A DNA stretch of 64,000 bases from Zygnema cylindricum. Taxonomy: Eukaryota; Streptophyta; Zygnematophyceae; Zygnematales; Zygnemataceae. The stretch covers positions 124,001 to 188,000 of the forward strand of contig JBBHKE010000349.1 of NCBI GenBank assembly GCA_037447655.1. The letters run 5' to 3'. The notes under the pieces are model-generated. The model was given only the letters and a program-made list of their open reading frames with translations. It was not told where the DNA came from and ran no database searches. The translations under genes and the position numbers were made by a program. Positions 18,945-30,024 of the stretch are shown piece after piece; position 1 is the stretch's first letter; each line of letters starts with the position of its first letter.

Positions 18945-19844
18945 GGTTATGGGCATTACGTCAAGAATTCTTATCTGCAATGCCCAAAAGTATGCGTATT
19001 GGGCGACAATGGTTAAATCTTTGTTTGAAACTGTTGACTTATTTGGGGTCTTAGATGGCTCCCTTAATCAAACAGATCTGAGTTGGGCGAAAAAGAATTC
19101 AATGGCAAGGAACAATCTAATTCTCTGTTTTTTAGAAAATCTGGTCATGTCTCGCCTGAAAATGAATAAGGCGCAGGAGATTTGGACATCATTGAAATCT
19201 GCTTTTGAGAAAGCGAATGTCCAAGAGGAGCTCTTGGTGCTGGAAAAATTTGGGGGTACAAATGCTTAGGGGGAACTATGGTCGAGTATTGTGACAACTT
19301 TCGTGCACTTATTGATGCACACTCTTCTGCTGGGGGGTCATTTCTTGAGTTTGAGCAGGCAGCTTTGCTTATTAGAGGACTTGCTAGTAGCATGAAAGGT
19401 GTGTCTGCTCAGTTAAAGAGTCATGATAAAGCTAGTTGGTCGTTTCATTTAGCATATAATCTTATATTGGAGGAAGAGTCTAATACTAAACTCCTTGAAG
19501 GAAAAAGAAAGGTTGAAGCTTTTGCAACAGACTTTGCCAAAAGAGCTCGGTTTACTTAGAATATGAATCACTTTAATTAGAATCAGAATCAATTTAATCA
19601 GTTTAATCAGAGGACAAATATACAATCTTCTACTGCTTGTTTCTATTGTTCTGAGAAGGGCCATGGATATAGGTACTGTCCTAAGCTAAAAAAGGCTAAT
19701 GAGATAAGTTTATACAAGCCAGGTTGGCAGCAAAGCCAATATCACAAAGGCTTTTCTAGAAATCCTACTCGTGGAAATGCTATCTTTTCAGCTACTGCAA
19801 CTGATGCAAATGAATCTCTGAGCTTGAATGAGCAAGAGGAAGCG
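18874..19844 (+). pseudogene. gag: B gag with zinc knuckle, frameshifted
   Basis: Opens in the LTR at 18874 and reads through the primer site (VVVEQQVMGITSR), then capsid-like YAYWATMVKSLFE and IWTSLKSAFEKANVQEELL. A stop at 19267 and a shift lead to the frame at 19278 (VEYCDNFRALID ... LLIRGLASSMKG). Past a TAG at 19557 this frame holds a perfect CX2CX4HX4C knuckle, CFYCSEKGHGYRYC, at 19638-19679. A further TAG follows at about 19845. The three breaks make it a pseudogene. Confidence 0.85.
18945..18955 (+). other. B primer-binding site, half-tRNA type
   Basis: GGTTATGGGCA directly follows the LTR. It matches the first ten bases of the A/D/E site, so B uses the same initiator-tRNA anticodon-arm priming with a shorter match. 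ATG 18949 is in frame with the gag ORF from 18874. Confidence 0.65.
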
Positions 19845-19856
19845 TAGTTATTTGCT

Positions 19857-20290
19857 ATGGCCGAAGTAATGGATGGTCCGAAGGATGCAGGATGGATCAT
19901 GGACACGGAAGCATCGGCCCACATGTGGTGGAACAAGGCGGCTTTTACAAACCTGCAGCAAACGCCTCCAAAGAGTATATACTATGCTTGTGGGATGAGT
20001 GTTCAAACCTCAGCTAAGGGTGATGTATCTTTAATGGTAGATGTGGGGGGAAAGTTGGCAGAGAAACTCTTCACAATGTTTTGTATGTTCTAGACTTTTA
20101 AAAGATTATTTTCTCTGCATCCTTAGTGGAAAGCAAAGGCTTTCAAGTCATTCTGAAATAAGGTAGACAAGTTGTTAGCAAGAAAGAAAAAGTAGTAGTA
20201 ACAAGAACAAGAGATACTAGCAAAATGTACCAGATGGACATGGCTGAATATAAGAAAAATAATGTTCTCTAATCCAGTGTCCAATCTGAT
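19857..20290 (+). pseudogene. pol: B protease region, active site mutated
   Basis: In the gag frame, GWIMDTEASAHMW stands where copia has WIIDSGASxHM. The Asp is kept but the essential D-S/T-G glycine is Glu, so the enzyme cannot work. The frame stops at 20093 and the region up to the pre-integrase zinc site is broken by several stops. Confidence 0.75.
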
Positions 20291-21310
20291 AATGAGTTGT
20301 GGCATAAAAGATTAAATCATGTGATGGTTGCTCACTTGGCAAGATTCACAGATTGCCATTTCCACAGGAAACAGACCACAGATCTGAAAGAGTTCTGCAA
20401 CTAATACATTCTAATGTTCTCGGTCCTTCACAAGTGGCTTCGGTTGGAGGCGTCGACTATATAGTCACATTTACAGATGACTACTCGAGATATACCATAG
20501 TTTATTTCATGCAACATAAAGAAGAAGTGTTTACTCACTTCAAACACTATAAAGCGTGGGCAAAAAATCTTCATTGGGTTCTGATCTTGGCGCTTAGATC
20601 AGACAATGGGGAGAAAACACATGGAAGGAATTCGAAGAATTTCTCTTTCAAGAAGCTATCAGTCACAATCTTATAGTTCCATATACATTGGAACAAAATG
20701 GTGTTTCTGAAAGACCAAATAGGATAGTGATAGAGAGTGCTTGGTCCATGCTTGCATATAAAGGTCTAGATTTGAAATTATGGGCTGAAGAACTTAACTG
20801 TGCTGTTTATATTAAGAACAGAATTGCTTCAAGATCTGTTAGCACTACACCTTATGAGCTTTAGACAGGAGAAAAACCTGATGTTAGTCACTTTAAGATC
20901 TTTAGTAGCAAGTGCTTTATTTTGGACACCTCACAAGATAGATGGAAAATGGAGGCTAAGGGCTTACCCGAGATTTTTATGGGGTATGACGATAATGCAA
21001 ATTGGTATAGAGTTTTTGTACTTGAGAAACAGAAAGTGATTATCTCTAGGAATATCAAGATTAAAGATGAACAGGATTCGGTTGACTTATTTCAAGTGCC
21101 AGATCAACAGGAAAAGGAAAAGCAAGAATATGTTATTTTTCACCATACACAACGAGTCAACTTCCCACCGGCAAATAGGACATCTTTTCATTTTGTTCCT
21201 CTAGTGCCTTCGCAGGATGGTTCACCCCAAGTTACAACTCTGGTGGAAGGAACTACTACACATTTAGTACCAAATCAGGTTACGGTTCAAACAAAGCAAA
21301 AAATCAGAGG
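20291..21310 (+). pseudogene. pol: B integrase, deleted and mutated
   Basis: The pre-integrase motif begins WHKRLNHVMV near 20298 but the CxxC half is missing. The core reads LIHSNVLGP (Asp of HTD changed to Asn or lost), FTDDYSRYTIVYF and RSDNGE (second Asp kept). After a frameshift EQNGVSERPNR supplies the Glu region and LWAEELNCAVYIKNR the C-terminal part. Another break leads to KPDVSHFKIFSSKCF. The D,D,E triad is incomplete. Confidence 0.8.
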
Positions 21311-22243
21311 TTGCCAACGTTTTCAGCCTCAAAATTTTTGAGGGGAAAGAGATCTAGCAACCATCTGCAAGCTAGCTCTCACTTTGTTTTTTCTGCAGCT
21401 ACAGAGGAGCCTCTAACGATCCAGGAGGCCTTTTCATCACCTGAGAGAAATCAGTGGATTGAGGCGGCAAACGATGAAATGAAGCCTATAATGGAGGCAC
21501 AGACATGGGAGCTGGTGGATCTTCCTTCGAGCAGAAAAGCCATCGGCAGGAAATGGGTATTCAAGATGAAACTGAACGGCAACAGCACCATTGAAAGGTA
21601 TAAGGCCAGACTAGTGGCCAAAGGGTATAATAAAAAAAAAAGTATAGACTTTGAAGAAACATTCTCCCCAGTTGTCAGATTTTCTATTGTCAGAATTTTG
21701 CTAAGTCTAGCGGCTATAGAGAATATAGAAATACATCAAATGGATGTTAAAACAACCTTCTTGCATGGAGAATTAAAAGAAACCATTTATATGAAGCAAC
21801 CAGAAATGTATGTTGAAAAAAGAATGGAAAAATTAGTGTGTCAATTAATGAAATCTTTATATGAGCTAAAACAAGCCCCGCGTCAGTGGAATTTGACGTT
21901 AGATGAGTTTTTGACTGGGCTAGGTTTTAAGAGAATTAGCTCAAATCATTCTCTATATGTCTTAGAAGGGGAGGATGGGATACTATACATTGCTGTATAT
22001 GTGGATGACTTATTATTACTAAGCAAGTCAATGGATGAAATAAACCTCATTAAAGCGACTTTAATTTCTAGGTTCAAGATGAATGACCTCGGAGAGGCCA
22101 AGTATATCTTAGGAATACAGGTAAAAACAGAAAGAAACAAAAGACTGATTATGTTGACTCAAAAAGAAGCAATAGGTAACATGCTGGAAAAATTTGAAAT
22201 GAAAGATGTAAAGGGATCTGTAACTCCTATGGAATTCAAGTAA
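21311..22243 (+). CDS. pol: B reverse transcriptase, largest surviving ORF
   Basis: About 310 codons open. RT blocks are in order: KWVFKMKLNGNSTIERYKAR, MDVKTTFLHGELKETIY, YELKQAPRQWN and catalytic YVDDLLLL, then GEAKYILGIQV. It ends at TAA 22241 within the RT-RNase H connection (VTPMEFK). Both catalytic Asp residues are intact, but it lacks an upstream functional frame, so it is a remnant. It resembles A and D RT strongly. Confidence 0.88.
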   Translation: MPTFSASKFLRGKRSSNHLQASSHFVFSAATEEPLTIQEAFSSPERNQWIEAANDEMKPIMEAQTWELVDLPSSRKAIGRKWVFKMKLNGNSTIERYKARLVAKGYNKKKSIDFEETFSPVVRFSIVRILLSLAAIENIEIHQMDVKTTFLHGELKETIYMKQPEMYVEKRMEKLVCQLMKSLYELKQAPRQWNLTLDEFLTGLGFKRISSNHSLYVLEGEDGILYIAVYVDDLLLLSKSMDEINLIKATLISRFKMNDLGEAKYILGIQVKTERNKRLIMLTQKEAIGNMLEKFEMKDVKGSVTPMEFK

Positions 22244-22983
22244 AAATTGGAAGGAATTCATTCAGTCTCAACCATAATGGTTTGTGAAAGTCTAGAGACA
22301 GGGGAGGAAGATTTTATGGCTTGAAAGCCATATAGATAGGTAGTCGGAAGTCTTATATATTTTATGAATTGTACAAGACCCGACATTGCAACAGCTGTGG
22401 GAGTCTTAAGTAGAATCTGCAGAATCCTAAAAAGACAGAATGGGAAGCAGCAAAAAGGGTGCTGAGATATCTTGCAGGTACTCAAAATCTTAAGCTTTTA
22501 CTCGGAGGAAGAGAAGTGAAAATACAAACGTGGAGTGATGCTAGCTATGGAGACATGCCAAGCCAGAAATATATAACCAGCTTTGTTTTAAAGATTGGAG
22601 ATGGAACTTGCTGTTGGAGTAGCAAATTACAGAACGTTATAGCTCAATCCACAATAGATTCAGAATATATGGCAGCAACTTCTGCCCTCAAAGAGCTCTT
22701 ATGGGTCAAATGCATTTTAAAACAAGTTGGGTTTATGCGAATAGATCCTCATGCTTTTTGGTGTGACAACCAGGCAGCCATTGCATTTGCCTCTTACCCC
22801 AGCCATCTCTTTAAGAGCAAACACATGGTTGTTACACTTCACTTTGTCAGAGAAAAAGTACTTGCTAAAGTCATTAAATTGTGTTATTTTCCGGACGAGA
22901 AGATGGTGGCTGACATGTTAACAAAAGCTCTTCCTGCTCCTAAGTTACAATTTTGCAGAGATGCTATTGGGCTAAGTGAGTAA
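22244..22983 (+). CDS. pol: B RNase H, second part open
   Basis: 22244-22458 keeps RVVGSLIYFMNCTRPDIA across a stop and a shift. From 22459 the frame is open: TWSDASYGDMP (Asp), CCWSSKLQNVIAQSTIDSEYMAA (Glu), FWCDNQAAIAFA (Asp), then MVADMLTKALPAPKLQF. It ends TAA 22981-22983, 23 nt before the 3' LTR. Confidence 0.85.
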
Positions 22984-23006
22984 CTGAGTTTAAAGATTTA
23001 GGGGAA

Positions 23007-23313
23007 TGTTGTAATTTAGAAATCATTATTTCAGTAGATAGGGCTAAAATAACTTAGAATATTTTCTAAGTAGTCTGCTGTAATACTTACGATTATTAGT
23101 GTTACAGTAGCAAAAGTACAATAGAGTATATTGTACTTTTAGAGGGACACGTGTCAGCAAGAGAACGTATGCAGGTTTTACGGAGTGGCGCGGACAGTCA
23201 GCCACACGAGTCACGCAATTGACGATTGGATTCACAGGATCGGACAAACGGAATTTGAACCAGGTATTCCGGAAATATATGGTACGGCTCGACGGTACCA
23301 TCGTCAATTGAAT
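23007..23313 (+). repeat. B 3' LTR, truncated after ~307 bp
   Basis: Matches the start of the 5' LTR to ...tcaattgaat and then breaks into a C-tract. Preceded by the purine-rich gatttaggggaa. Confidence 0.82.
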
Positions 23314-24521
23314 CCCCCCCCTTTTCCATCTCTATCTCTTCCACACTTCCCCTTTCACCTTTTTCCTCCCTATTTTCACCCTTCCCCCTTTCGGCCTCTT
23401 TTTCCCTCCTCTCCCCCCACTTTCCCTTACCCATTTCCCCCTCTTGTACTCTCTTCCTCCCTCTCTCCCATTTCCTCAACTCCCTCTCCATCTAGTAAAA
23501 GATGGGGGGCGCCGAAGAGTAGGGGACATGAATGATTAAACGGTTCTTCTTTTTTGAAAGCCGATAATTGAGGAATGAAAAAACGTTCTAAGTTTCGTTA
23601 GAAGTGCACGATTGCACGGATTCTAATTTCGAAAAGTAAACGAACACTTAAAATGTTTTGCGTTTCGACGGCCGTCAGTTTGGGTGGGAATACGTCCGCG
23701 CAGCGGGGCACATCGTAAAACGAAAGAGAAGGGGGGCGACGTGGCCGCGTGCGGTGGAAAGTCCCACACGGCCACACTGCCTCCGGAGGCCGAAAATCGC
23801 AAGGTTTAGTACAGTATTGATTTGTTATATGTCCCCACTAAAGTGCGGGACCCGCGCCACCTCTTCGGTACCCCTTGACGGCTTCGGCACCTCGCGGGAT
23901 TGGGTAAGCTAAAAGGACTATTATGTTTCAGGTCGTTTATTATGTTAGGATTCAATGTGTAAAATCAAATGCGCGCGATATTTTGGTTCGCGTGGCGCAA
24001 TTCACTTTAAAGTACGGTTTTACGATTTGTGTTGACCTCGCAATTCTTTGCAGTACTTTGGTACACCGCGAATCGCTATGAGGGTTAATCACGCTAGGCG
24101 CCCCAAAATTTTGAGATTGATATCTTAAATAGAAAAAAATATACTATTTAAGGAAGTGGACCATAATATGCTACATCTCCAGGCACTAAATTAGAATGAA
24201 TGACGCTAATTTTTTCTTTACTCTAATAGTTTCTTAACCCTAATAACGATTTGCGGTGTACTTTTCAGTTTGCGTTGACGATTCAGTCTAAGTACGGATG
24301 TCAACGGCACCGTAACATACGATTGGAATATGTACGTTTGGCGTTTTGTGCGCGGGGCGCACGAAAGGTATTATTCGAAGTTTTGTGGCGTACGGCGCAC
24401 GAAAATAACTGTATGAAGTTTCGTGGCGCACGCCGCACGAACTCTATGATTCTTCTTTTATTCTCTCGAAGGTGAAAGCGCGCGTCTGTCATCTTTTCTG
24501 CGTGCTTTCTTCTCCCTGCGA
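23314..24521. other. Pyrimidine-rich tract and unassigned sequence
   Basis: 23314-23490 is C/T-rich low complexity. 23493-24521 has no ORF I would defend. 24330-24440 repeats the word gcgcacgaa/gcgtacggcgcacgaa. The latter part probably belongs to the LTR of element C, whose 5' end I cannot place. Confidence 0.4.
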
Positions 24522-24601
24522 GCCTTCTTCCCGAAGGTGTCACCTATGTACTTTTTATCGTGCCTTCTTCCCGAAGGTGTCACCTATGTATTTTCTATCG
24601 T
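24522..24601 (+). repeat. 40-bp tandem duplication
   Basis: gccttcttcccgaaggtgtc... occurs at 24522-24561 and again at 24562-24601 with about two mismatches. Each copy contains the inverted repeat cttcccgaag. It lies about 250 bp before the primer site of element C, so probably inside its LTR. Confidence 0.8.
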
Positions 24602-24854
24602 GCATGGCACGTCATAGTGGCAGCTATTTAACCTATATTCCTTAGTTGCAGAAATTATCCTGGACTTAGCTGTGGATCAATTCAGTTTACACTATTGTGG
24701 GTTGATAGAGTGAAAGAGGGAAGAGTGAGAGCAAGGGAAAAAGACTTGTAAAAAGGCTTCAGCCAATTTTACTATAGATATATCATTTTGTGGCCAATTA
24801 TGTGTATTAATTTTGCTTCCGCTGTATATTATTCTTGTAGGTATATCTTTCAAT

Positions 24855-24866
24855 TAGTATCAGAGC
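24855..24866 (+). other. Primer-binding site of element C, conventional tRNA-Met 3'-end type
   Basis: TAGTATCAGAGC differs at one base from TGGTATCAGAGC, the standard plant copia site complementary to the 3' end of initiator tRNA-Met. An LTR ending in ...TTTCA at 24852 fits. This contrasts with the internal half-tRNA site of families A, B, D and E. Confidence 0.65.
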
Positions 24867-24914
24867 AGATTAGTGTTTCACTTTTAACTTCCAAAATTGG
24901 CAAGTGTAGACGCC

Positions 24915-25860
24915 ATGGGGAAGAACAAAAATAGGTCCTCCCCATTCACTCCTTCCTCATCTTCCTTCACTCCATTGGAAACCCAGGATCCACAGGATCC
25001 CCCTCATGCCACGGCTGAGTCTAGTTTGGGCTTTAATGTTCCTCCTCCACTTGTGCCTCCCAAGCAAGAGCGCCGAGGAACGATTGAGCTCCCAATTTGA
25101 TAAGCTCCTCTTTTTCATAGAGCAACAGTTCTCATATATCGACCAAAAGATATCGAATTTGGTTCGAGGAAATCCGGAGCCTGATCCCAATGGTGATGAT
25201 CTCGGTGGAGAGGATGACAATGATGCTTTGAAAAAAGATTTTGGAAAGGGGGAAATCTTCATCGACAACGATTCAAATTTGGATGACGAGGATGAACAAT
25301 AGAATTTATATTCTATGCCAGGGAAAACGGTCGTTTTCAATGGGAGGAATTACGCCTCTTAGAAGAAGTACATCTAAACGCAATTGATGTTGCGCCATCT
25401 ATGGAAGGTGGTAATTAGCGAGTAGGTGCTTTCGAACTTCGATCGGAAAGCTCGGAGGACGTGGAAGAGGAAGAACTTTGCGGCCATTGCCACACTCATT
25501 CAATCAGGTGCCCCATCCATCCACGACCACTTCCTCAATAGCGAATCTGCCCTAGAATGTGCCCCATCCATCCACGACCACTTCCTCAATAGCGAATCTG
25601 CCCAAGAATGTTGGAGATTGCTGGAGAATCAATTTGAGAAAGGTGCCCAAAATAAAGGTCAACAATTTTTTTGAGAGTTCATGCAATTTAAGATAATACC
25701 AAATGAATCCGTAGATGAGGCAGTAAAACGTTACAATATTATCATAGAACACCTTCTAAACAATGGTAGGGTCATCATGGATGAGGATAGGGTCACCGGT
25801 CTATTAAAGGCACTCCTAGATAAAATGCTTCATTTAAAACAAATATTTTGTGAAAGGGTG
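24915..25860 (+). pseudogene. gag: Element C gag, frameshifted
   Basis: ATG 24915 (MGKNKNRSSPFTPSSSSF) runs to 25100; a shift leads to FDKLLFFIEQQFSYIDQKIS and an acidic stretch ending 25302. Then VVFNGRNYAS with W replaced by a stop, LRHLWKVV, and AAIATLIQSGAPSIHDHFL ... WRLLENQFEKG, a copia capsid pattern. A stop at 25672 is followed in another frame by EFMQFKIIPNESVDEAVKRY. The match ends near 25858, where the repeat shared with 5640-5765 begins. No zinc knuckle or pol follows before the gap. Confidence 0.7.
25510..25611 (+). repeat. 51-bp in-frame tandem duplication inside gag of C
   Basis: Copies 25510-25560 and 25561-25611 differ at one base. Each encodes APSIHDHFLNSESA(L/Q)EC. The duplication keeps frame and adds 17 residues. 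Confidence 0.92.
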
Positions 25861-26019
25861 ACACTTGCTCGAGAATTGAGAAACTTTTTCGAATTCCGGC
25901 TTTATCTGGTCCTGATTCTCCCAATCCAGGCTTGGATTGCTCTCGTCTGGAGCCATTTTAGCGGGTACACCTTCCTCTCCCTCTCTCTCTCCCTCTCCCT
26001 CTCCCTCTCCCTCTCCCTC
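25856..26019 (-). repeat. Repeat shared with 5640-5765, then (CTCCCT)n
   Basis: The minus strand again reads PAKMAPDESNPSLDWENQD and onward to SQFSSKC. From 25980 it becomes CTCTCC/CTCCCT microsatellite that runs into the assembly gap. The minus-strand ORF is open here. Confidence 0.65.
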
Positions 26020-26029
26020 NNNNNNNNNN
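26020..26029. other. Assembly gap (10 N)
   Basis: Ten N between a simple repeat and unrelated sequence. Copia gag lies on one side and Ty3/gypsy RNase H on the other, so the two sides need not be adjacent in the genome. Confidence 0.99.
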
Positions 26030-26270
26030 GACCTAAGCATGATTCCGACAAACGTTAAGGTCCTTAGAGGGGACGAGCCACCTACTACGACTTTAACATA
26101 AGGACCTTCTACTCTTGGGTAGACCGGTCGAACAACCAGTTGAAGGACAAGAGGTAAGAGGTAAACTTCCCGATCACTAGACATTATTCCCACTTCACAT
26201 GAGGTATCTCCATTCCGTACTTTACGACTAAAGGGTATGACGCCGCTCATTAAGGGGCACCCTCCTTTAT

Positions 26271-26833
26271 AATGATTGGAGCAGGTTCGGATTGGGAGCA
26301 CTGTTTGCTCAATTGGACGATGCCGGGGCGGAGTACGTAGTGGCATACGCAAGCCGGAGCAATAACAAAGCCGAGGGGAATTATAGTAGTTATCACGGGG
26401 AATTACTCGCCGCAGTATGGGAAATCAGCATTTCATGCCTTACCTCTATGGAGTACACTTCACCCTTATTACAGATCACTAGCCCTTCAAATGGAGAATG
26501 GAGAACAGGAAGTTGACCAACAAGCTGGCCAGATGGGTTCTCATCTTCCAGGAATACAATTTCAGCATCATCCACCGAGCAGGGGAGATTCCTGGAATTG
26601 CAAACAGCCTTAGTACGAATCCAGACCCTTCCACTAGAGACTCAACCGGGACTAAGTACGATAAAGACCCGGAGCTTAGCCTGGGACTTATCCGGGCTTC
26701 CTTTGCCTTCATTTGGCTTCCTTGTGCTGAAGGAGAACTGTCAACTTTTGCTGCAGATGTCAAAGGGCAAGCTCCCATTGGAGCCAACCGCAAGGATTAT
26801 TTGAATGATACCAATTCTCTTCAGTCCATCTAA
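26271..26833 (+). pseudogene. pol: Ty3/gypsy RNase H, broken
   Basis: NDWSRFGLGALFAQLDDAGA and YVVAYASRSNNKAEGNYSSY then GELLAAVWEI are the Ty3/gypsy RNase H pattern (first Asp in DWS, Glu in GELLA). A frameshift follows; FMPYLYGVHFTLITDH is in another frame with a stop, then NKLARWVLIFQEYNFSI and HRAGEIPGIANSLS match the end of the domain. No gypsy RT is visible upstream; it would fall in or before the gap. 26030-26270 shows no convincing coding. Confidence 0.82.
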
Positions 26834-27682
26834 AAATGCTCCCCACTTCCCTACTTGACAGGAATTCACTTGTCCCGTGTTAGACTAAATGGCGACATCT
26901 GAATGGGATGAAGGCATTCTTCTTTGAAAATGTGCCGATGGGACGAGGAAAGTGGTTCCTCCTTCGACAGATCGCGAAACCCTCATTGTTCGCCAACACT
27001 AGCAATGCGGGCACTTCGGACAGAAACAGACCACCTCACTGGTCACAGGGTCGTACTGGTGGCATGGGTTGCGGGCCCAGGTTAACCGTGTGGTGCAGAC
27101 GTGACCTTCTTGTGACCGAGTGAAAGCTGCCTTTGATAGAAAAGGTGGAACGGAACTTCACTCCCTCCCCATCCAGGGGATGTTTTACATATGGTCACTG
27201 GATTTGTTGTGACCACTTCCAACCAACCAGAGGGGAAATCGTTTTGTTTTGGTAATGATTGAATGCTTTTCCAAAAGGATAGAATTGGTGGTTTTGCCCC
27301 AAAAGAAGTCCAAAGCAATCGCGAACGCATTCTTGCAGAGAGAACTCTCCCAATTTGGAGCACTGACCGAAGTTCTGACGGATTACGGGTCTGAGTTTGC
27401 CAAAGAATTTTCTAAATTTCTGGAGAAGTGCCTCATTAACCACCGGTTGACCAGCCGAGACCACCCCCAAGCCAACGGCTTGGCAGAGAGGTGTGTACAG
27501 ACAGTGAAGCGGTCAATATGAAAATATGCAGTGGAAGAGGATTTGGGGGAATGGGGCAAACGGGTGCCTTGGATTGCCATGGGATACAGGTTCACAGGTA
27601 GGCATCCCTCCACTCCTATAGCCTTTACTTTATTCTCTTCTGCCGACATCCCATCCTACCAAGAGCTGCATCGGCTCAGGCG
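26834..27682 (+). pseudogene. pol: Ty3/gypsy integrase, N-terminal and core part, broken
   Basis: Fragments in several frames: VNRVVQTC (end of the HHCC finger) near 27080; then from 27249 an open stretch MIECFSKRIELVVLP, LTDYGSEFAKEF (second Asp), and HPQANGLAERCVQTVKRS (Glu), the gypsy D,D-35-E core. A stop at 27519 precedes EDLGEWGKRVPWIAMGYRF and PSYQELHRLRR. The reading continues across the A2 insertion at 34154. Integrase inserts cDNA; this copy cannot make a full protein. Confidence 0.85.
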
Positions 27683-27683
27683 T

Positions 27684-28742
27684 TGAAACTCTGAGACCTC
27701 CATAAGTCCTCAGAGTAGACAGCTTCCAAGAAGCCTCTAGGATAACCCTGACCCCTTTGTGTTTCAGCAAAAATAACTGCCACCTTGGCAGACAAAAACT
27801 CTGACCAACTTCACCACTGTGAAGACAAGACTCCCCTGAGTCGATAGCAAAAAGAATCTCTGAATTTGTTCCCTTGAGGAGTAAGTTATGGAGGGTCAAA
27901 GTTGACCTTTTGTACAAAAGCTCTCTGGGAGAGAGGGTCCTATGTTCTAATTTTTCTAAGTCCTATCTCTCTCACAGACTCTATCTACTGATGTACGGAG
28001 CCAATCAGAATGCAGCTCCGTACACAAAAGTACAGCTGCCGGTGTACTTTATGTACGGACATTGTACGACATGGCCTAAATGTCGACACATGTCATATTC
28101 GGATTCGGTGCCATAATCTCCGGAGATACCATGATCCAATGTAATTTCGCCACGTGTCATCCGATGTGGCGATGGCCACAAACCGCTAAAATCTTCTTCC
28201 GCGATCTCAGCGTTAATTCCGGCCGTCCGATTAAATTCACATTTAATCGTAGCCGTAATAAATACATGCGCGATATTCGTTTCACTAAAGAAATAAATGC
28301 GCGGTATTGGTTTCTTATCCGTACCAGATCCGTACTTTTACATTTACTGGATATATGTCTCCTGTAATAAGTTACAGTTAAATGAACTTTTCTACGTATA
28401 AATGTTTAAAAAATAATCAATCCCTATATTACGTAACACTACTTCTAGACTTAATGGCTATGGCTACCGGCTACTGTCTACCTGCCGGCCGGCAGGTACA
28501 AGGATCAAATCCTGCCGCCGGCACATACCTTTTAGTAAAATAAAACCCCTAACTAAAATATATTTTCCCGTAAACCTCTGGATAGCCTAGGTAGCCATGG
28601 CTCTAGCTCCCTCTCCAATTTCTCAGTGACTGCGACAAGTTTGAAAAGTTGGAGAGAGAAGTTAGAGGTAGACTGCCTCAGCTTCTTTCTTATTTCTATT
28701 CAAACCTAGAAAATACTTTAAAAAAGACCATTAATTTCTACA
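27684..28742 (-). repeat. A2 3' LTR (1059 bp)
   Basis: On the plus strand it begins TGAAACTCTGAGACC and ends TTTCTACA. It carries the tRNA-like module at 28453-28525, on the plus strand and thus antisense to the element. Confidence 0.9.
28453..28525 (+). other. tRNA-like module in A2 3' LTR
   Basis: TGGCTATGGCTACCGGC followed by CTGCCGGCCGGCAGG and AGGATCAAATCCT. A-box-like and B-box-like words are in tRNA order, antisense to the element. The partner module in the A2 5' LTR is 33864-33937. Confidence 0.5.
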
Positions 28743-28755
28743 CTCCCCTTATTTT

Positions 28756-30024
28756 CTAGTCAATCTTTAATTTAAGACCACACTTTTCCCTGCAGAAAAT
28801 TAGTTTAGGGGAAGGCACAGGTTTGGTCATCATATCTGCTACCATCTCACTATCTGGTCGGTACTCTAAGCTGATTATTTTGTTTTCTACTTTCTCTCTA
28901 AGAAAGCTGAGTCTAATGTCCATGTGTTTAGCTTTAAATTGATGTTTAGGATTGGCAGAAATAGCGACTGCTGCCTGATTATCACAAAAAAAATTCTGCA
29001 CACCACTCTTAAGGTGACCAAGCTCACCAAGCAAAGACTTGACCCACATCAATTCTTTTAGAGCAGAGCAAGAGGCCATATACTCAACCTCCATGGTGGA
29101 GTGAGCAATAACCTTTTGCTTTTAGCTACTCCAACAGCAAGCCCCAACACCCACATATAATACATATCCAGAAGTGCATCTCTCCATCAGAGCATCACCA
29201 TAACTGGCATCACTCCAAGTAGTGATGTCAGTATTCTACCCACCCAAATGCAACCATAAATCCCTAGTTCCTATCAAATATCTAAGGACTCTCTTAGCTG
29301 CCTCCCAATCCCTCTTAGTGGGAGCATTTAGACTTCTACTCAGCACTCCTACAGCTGTAGCTAAATCCGGCCTGGTACAATTCATAAAATAGATTAGACT
29401 TCCTACTACTTGCCTGTAAGGAATAGTCTGCATGAACTTCTGCTCTTCAGGAGATAATTCCTCGTCTAAGACTATGACTCCTTCTTCCTCACTCCCCTCA
29501 CTTCCCTTCTTCAACTCCATTGGAGTTGTACAACTATTAGCTTTATCCATTTTAATTTTTTCAAGCATGTTCCCTATTGCTTCCTTTTGAGTCAATCTTA
29601 TAATTTTTCTTTTTCGGTCTCTCTCTACTTGAATTCCCAAATTATATTTTGTTTCCCCCATATCCTTCATTTCAAATCTCCCCTTAAGATCGGTTTTCAG
29701 TTTATAAATTATTTTCATTGATTTACTTAAAACAAGCAAATCATCAACATAAATTGCAATAAAAATAAAACCTTCCTCATCTTCGAAAACATAGATTGAG
29801 TGATATGAGCAAATCCGGATATATCCCTGACCGGTAAGAAACTCATCAAGCTTCTTATTCCATTGTCGAGGCGCCTGTTTCAAACCATAAAGAGATTTAA
29901 TCAGCCAGCATACCTTACTCTCCTCTCCTTCCTCCACAAACCCTTTGGGTTGTCGCATGAAGATCTCCTCTTCCAATTCTCCATGCAAAAAGGCTGTCTT
30001 GAAGTCCATCTGGTGCACTTCCAT
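28756..30024 (-). pseudogene. pol: A2 RT (C-terminal part) and RNase H
   Basis: From 30024 down: MDFKTAFLHGELEEEI, YGLKQAPRQWNKK, catalytic YVDDLLVL, then RQVVGSLIYFMNCTRPD. A TAG replaces Glu at 29236 (LHLGG-stop-NTDITTWSDASYGDA). RNase H continues with stops and ends QSTMEVEYMAS-like, FCDNQAAVAI and ADMMTKPVPSPKL, terminating TAG just before the polypurine tract. The RT Asp pair is intact. Confidence 0.88.

Larger units (their letters stand above)
17949..23313 (+). mobile_element. Ty1/copia retrotransposon B (degenerate)
   Basis: 5' LTR 17949-18944, primer site, gag to RNase H in scattered frames, 3' LTR from 23007 cut off at 23313. Domain order is copia. Many nonsense and frameshift changes, a damaged protease motif and a lost integrase Asp mark it as dead and older than A1. 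The 3' LTR is followed at once by a pyrimidine-rich tract. Confidence 0.9.

Noticed and set aside
23185-23535. 116-aa plus-strand and 97-aa minus-strand ORFs
   Set aside because: They run from the broken B LTR into a C/T-rich tract; sequence is low complexity.
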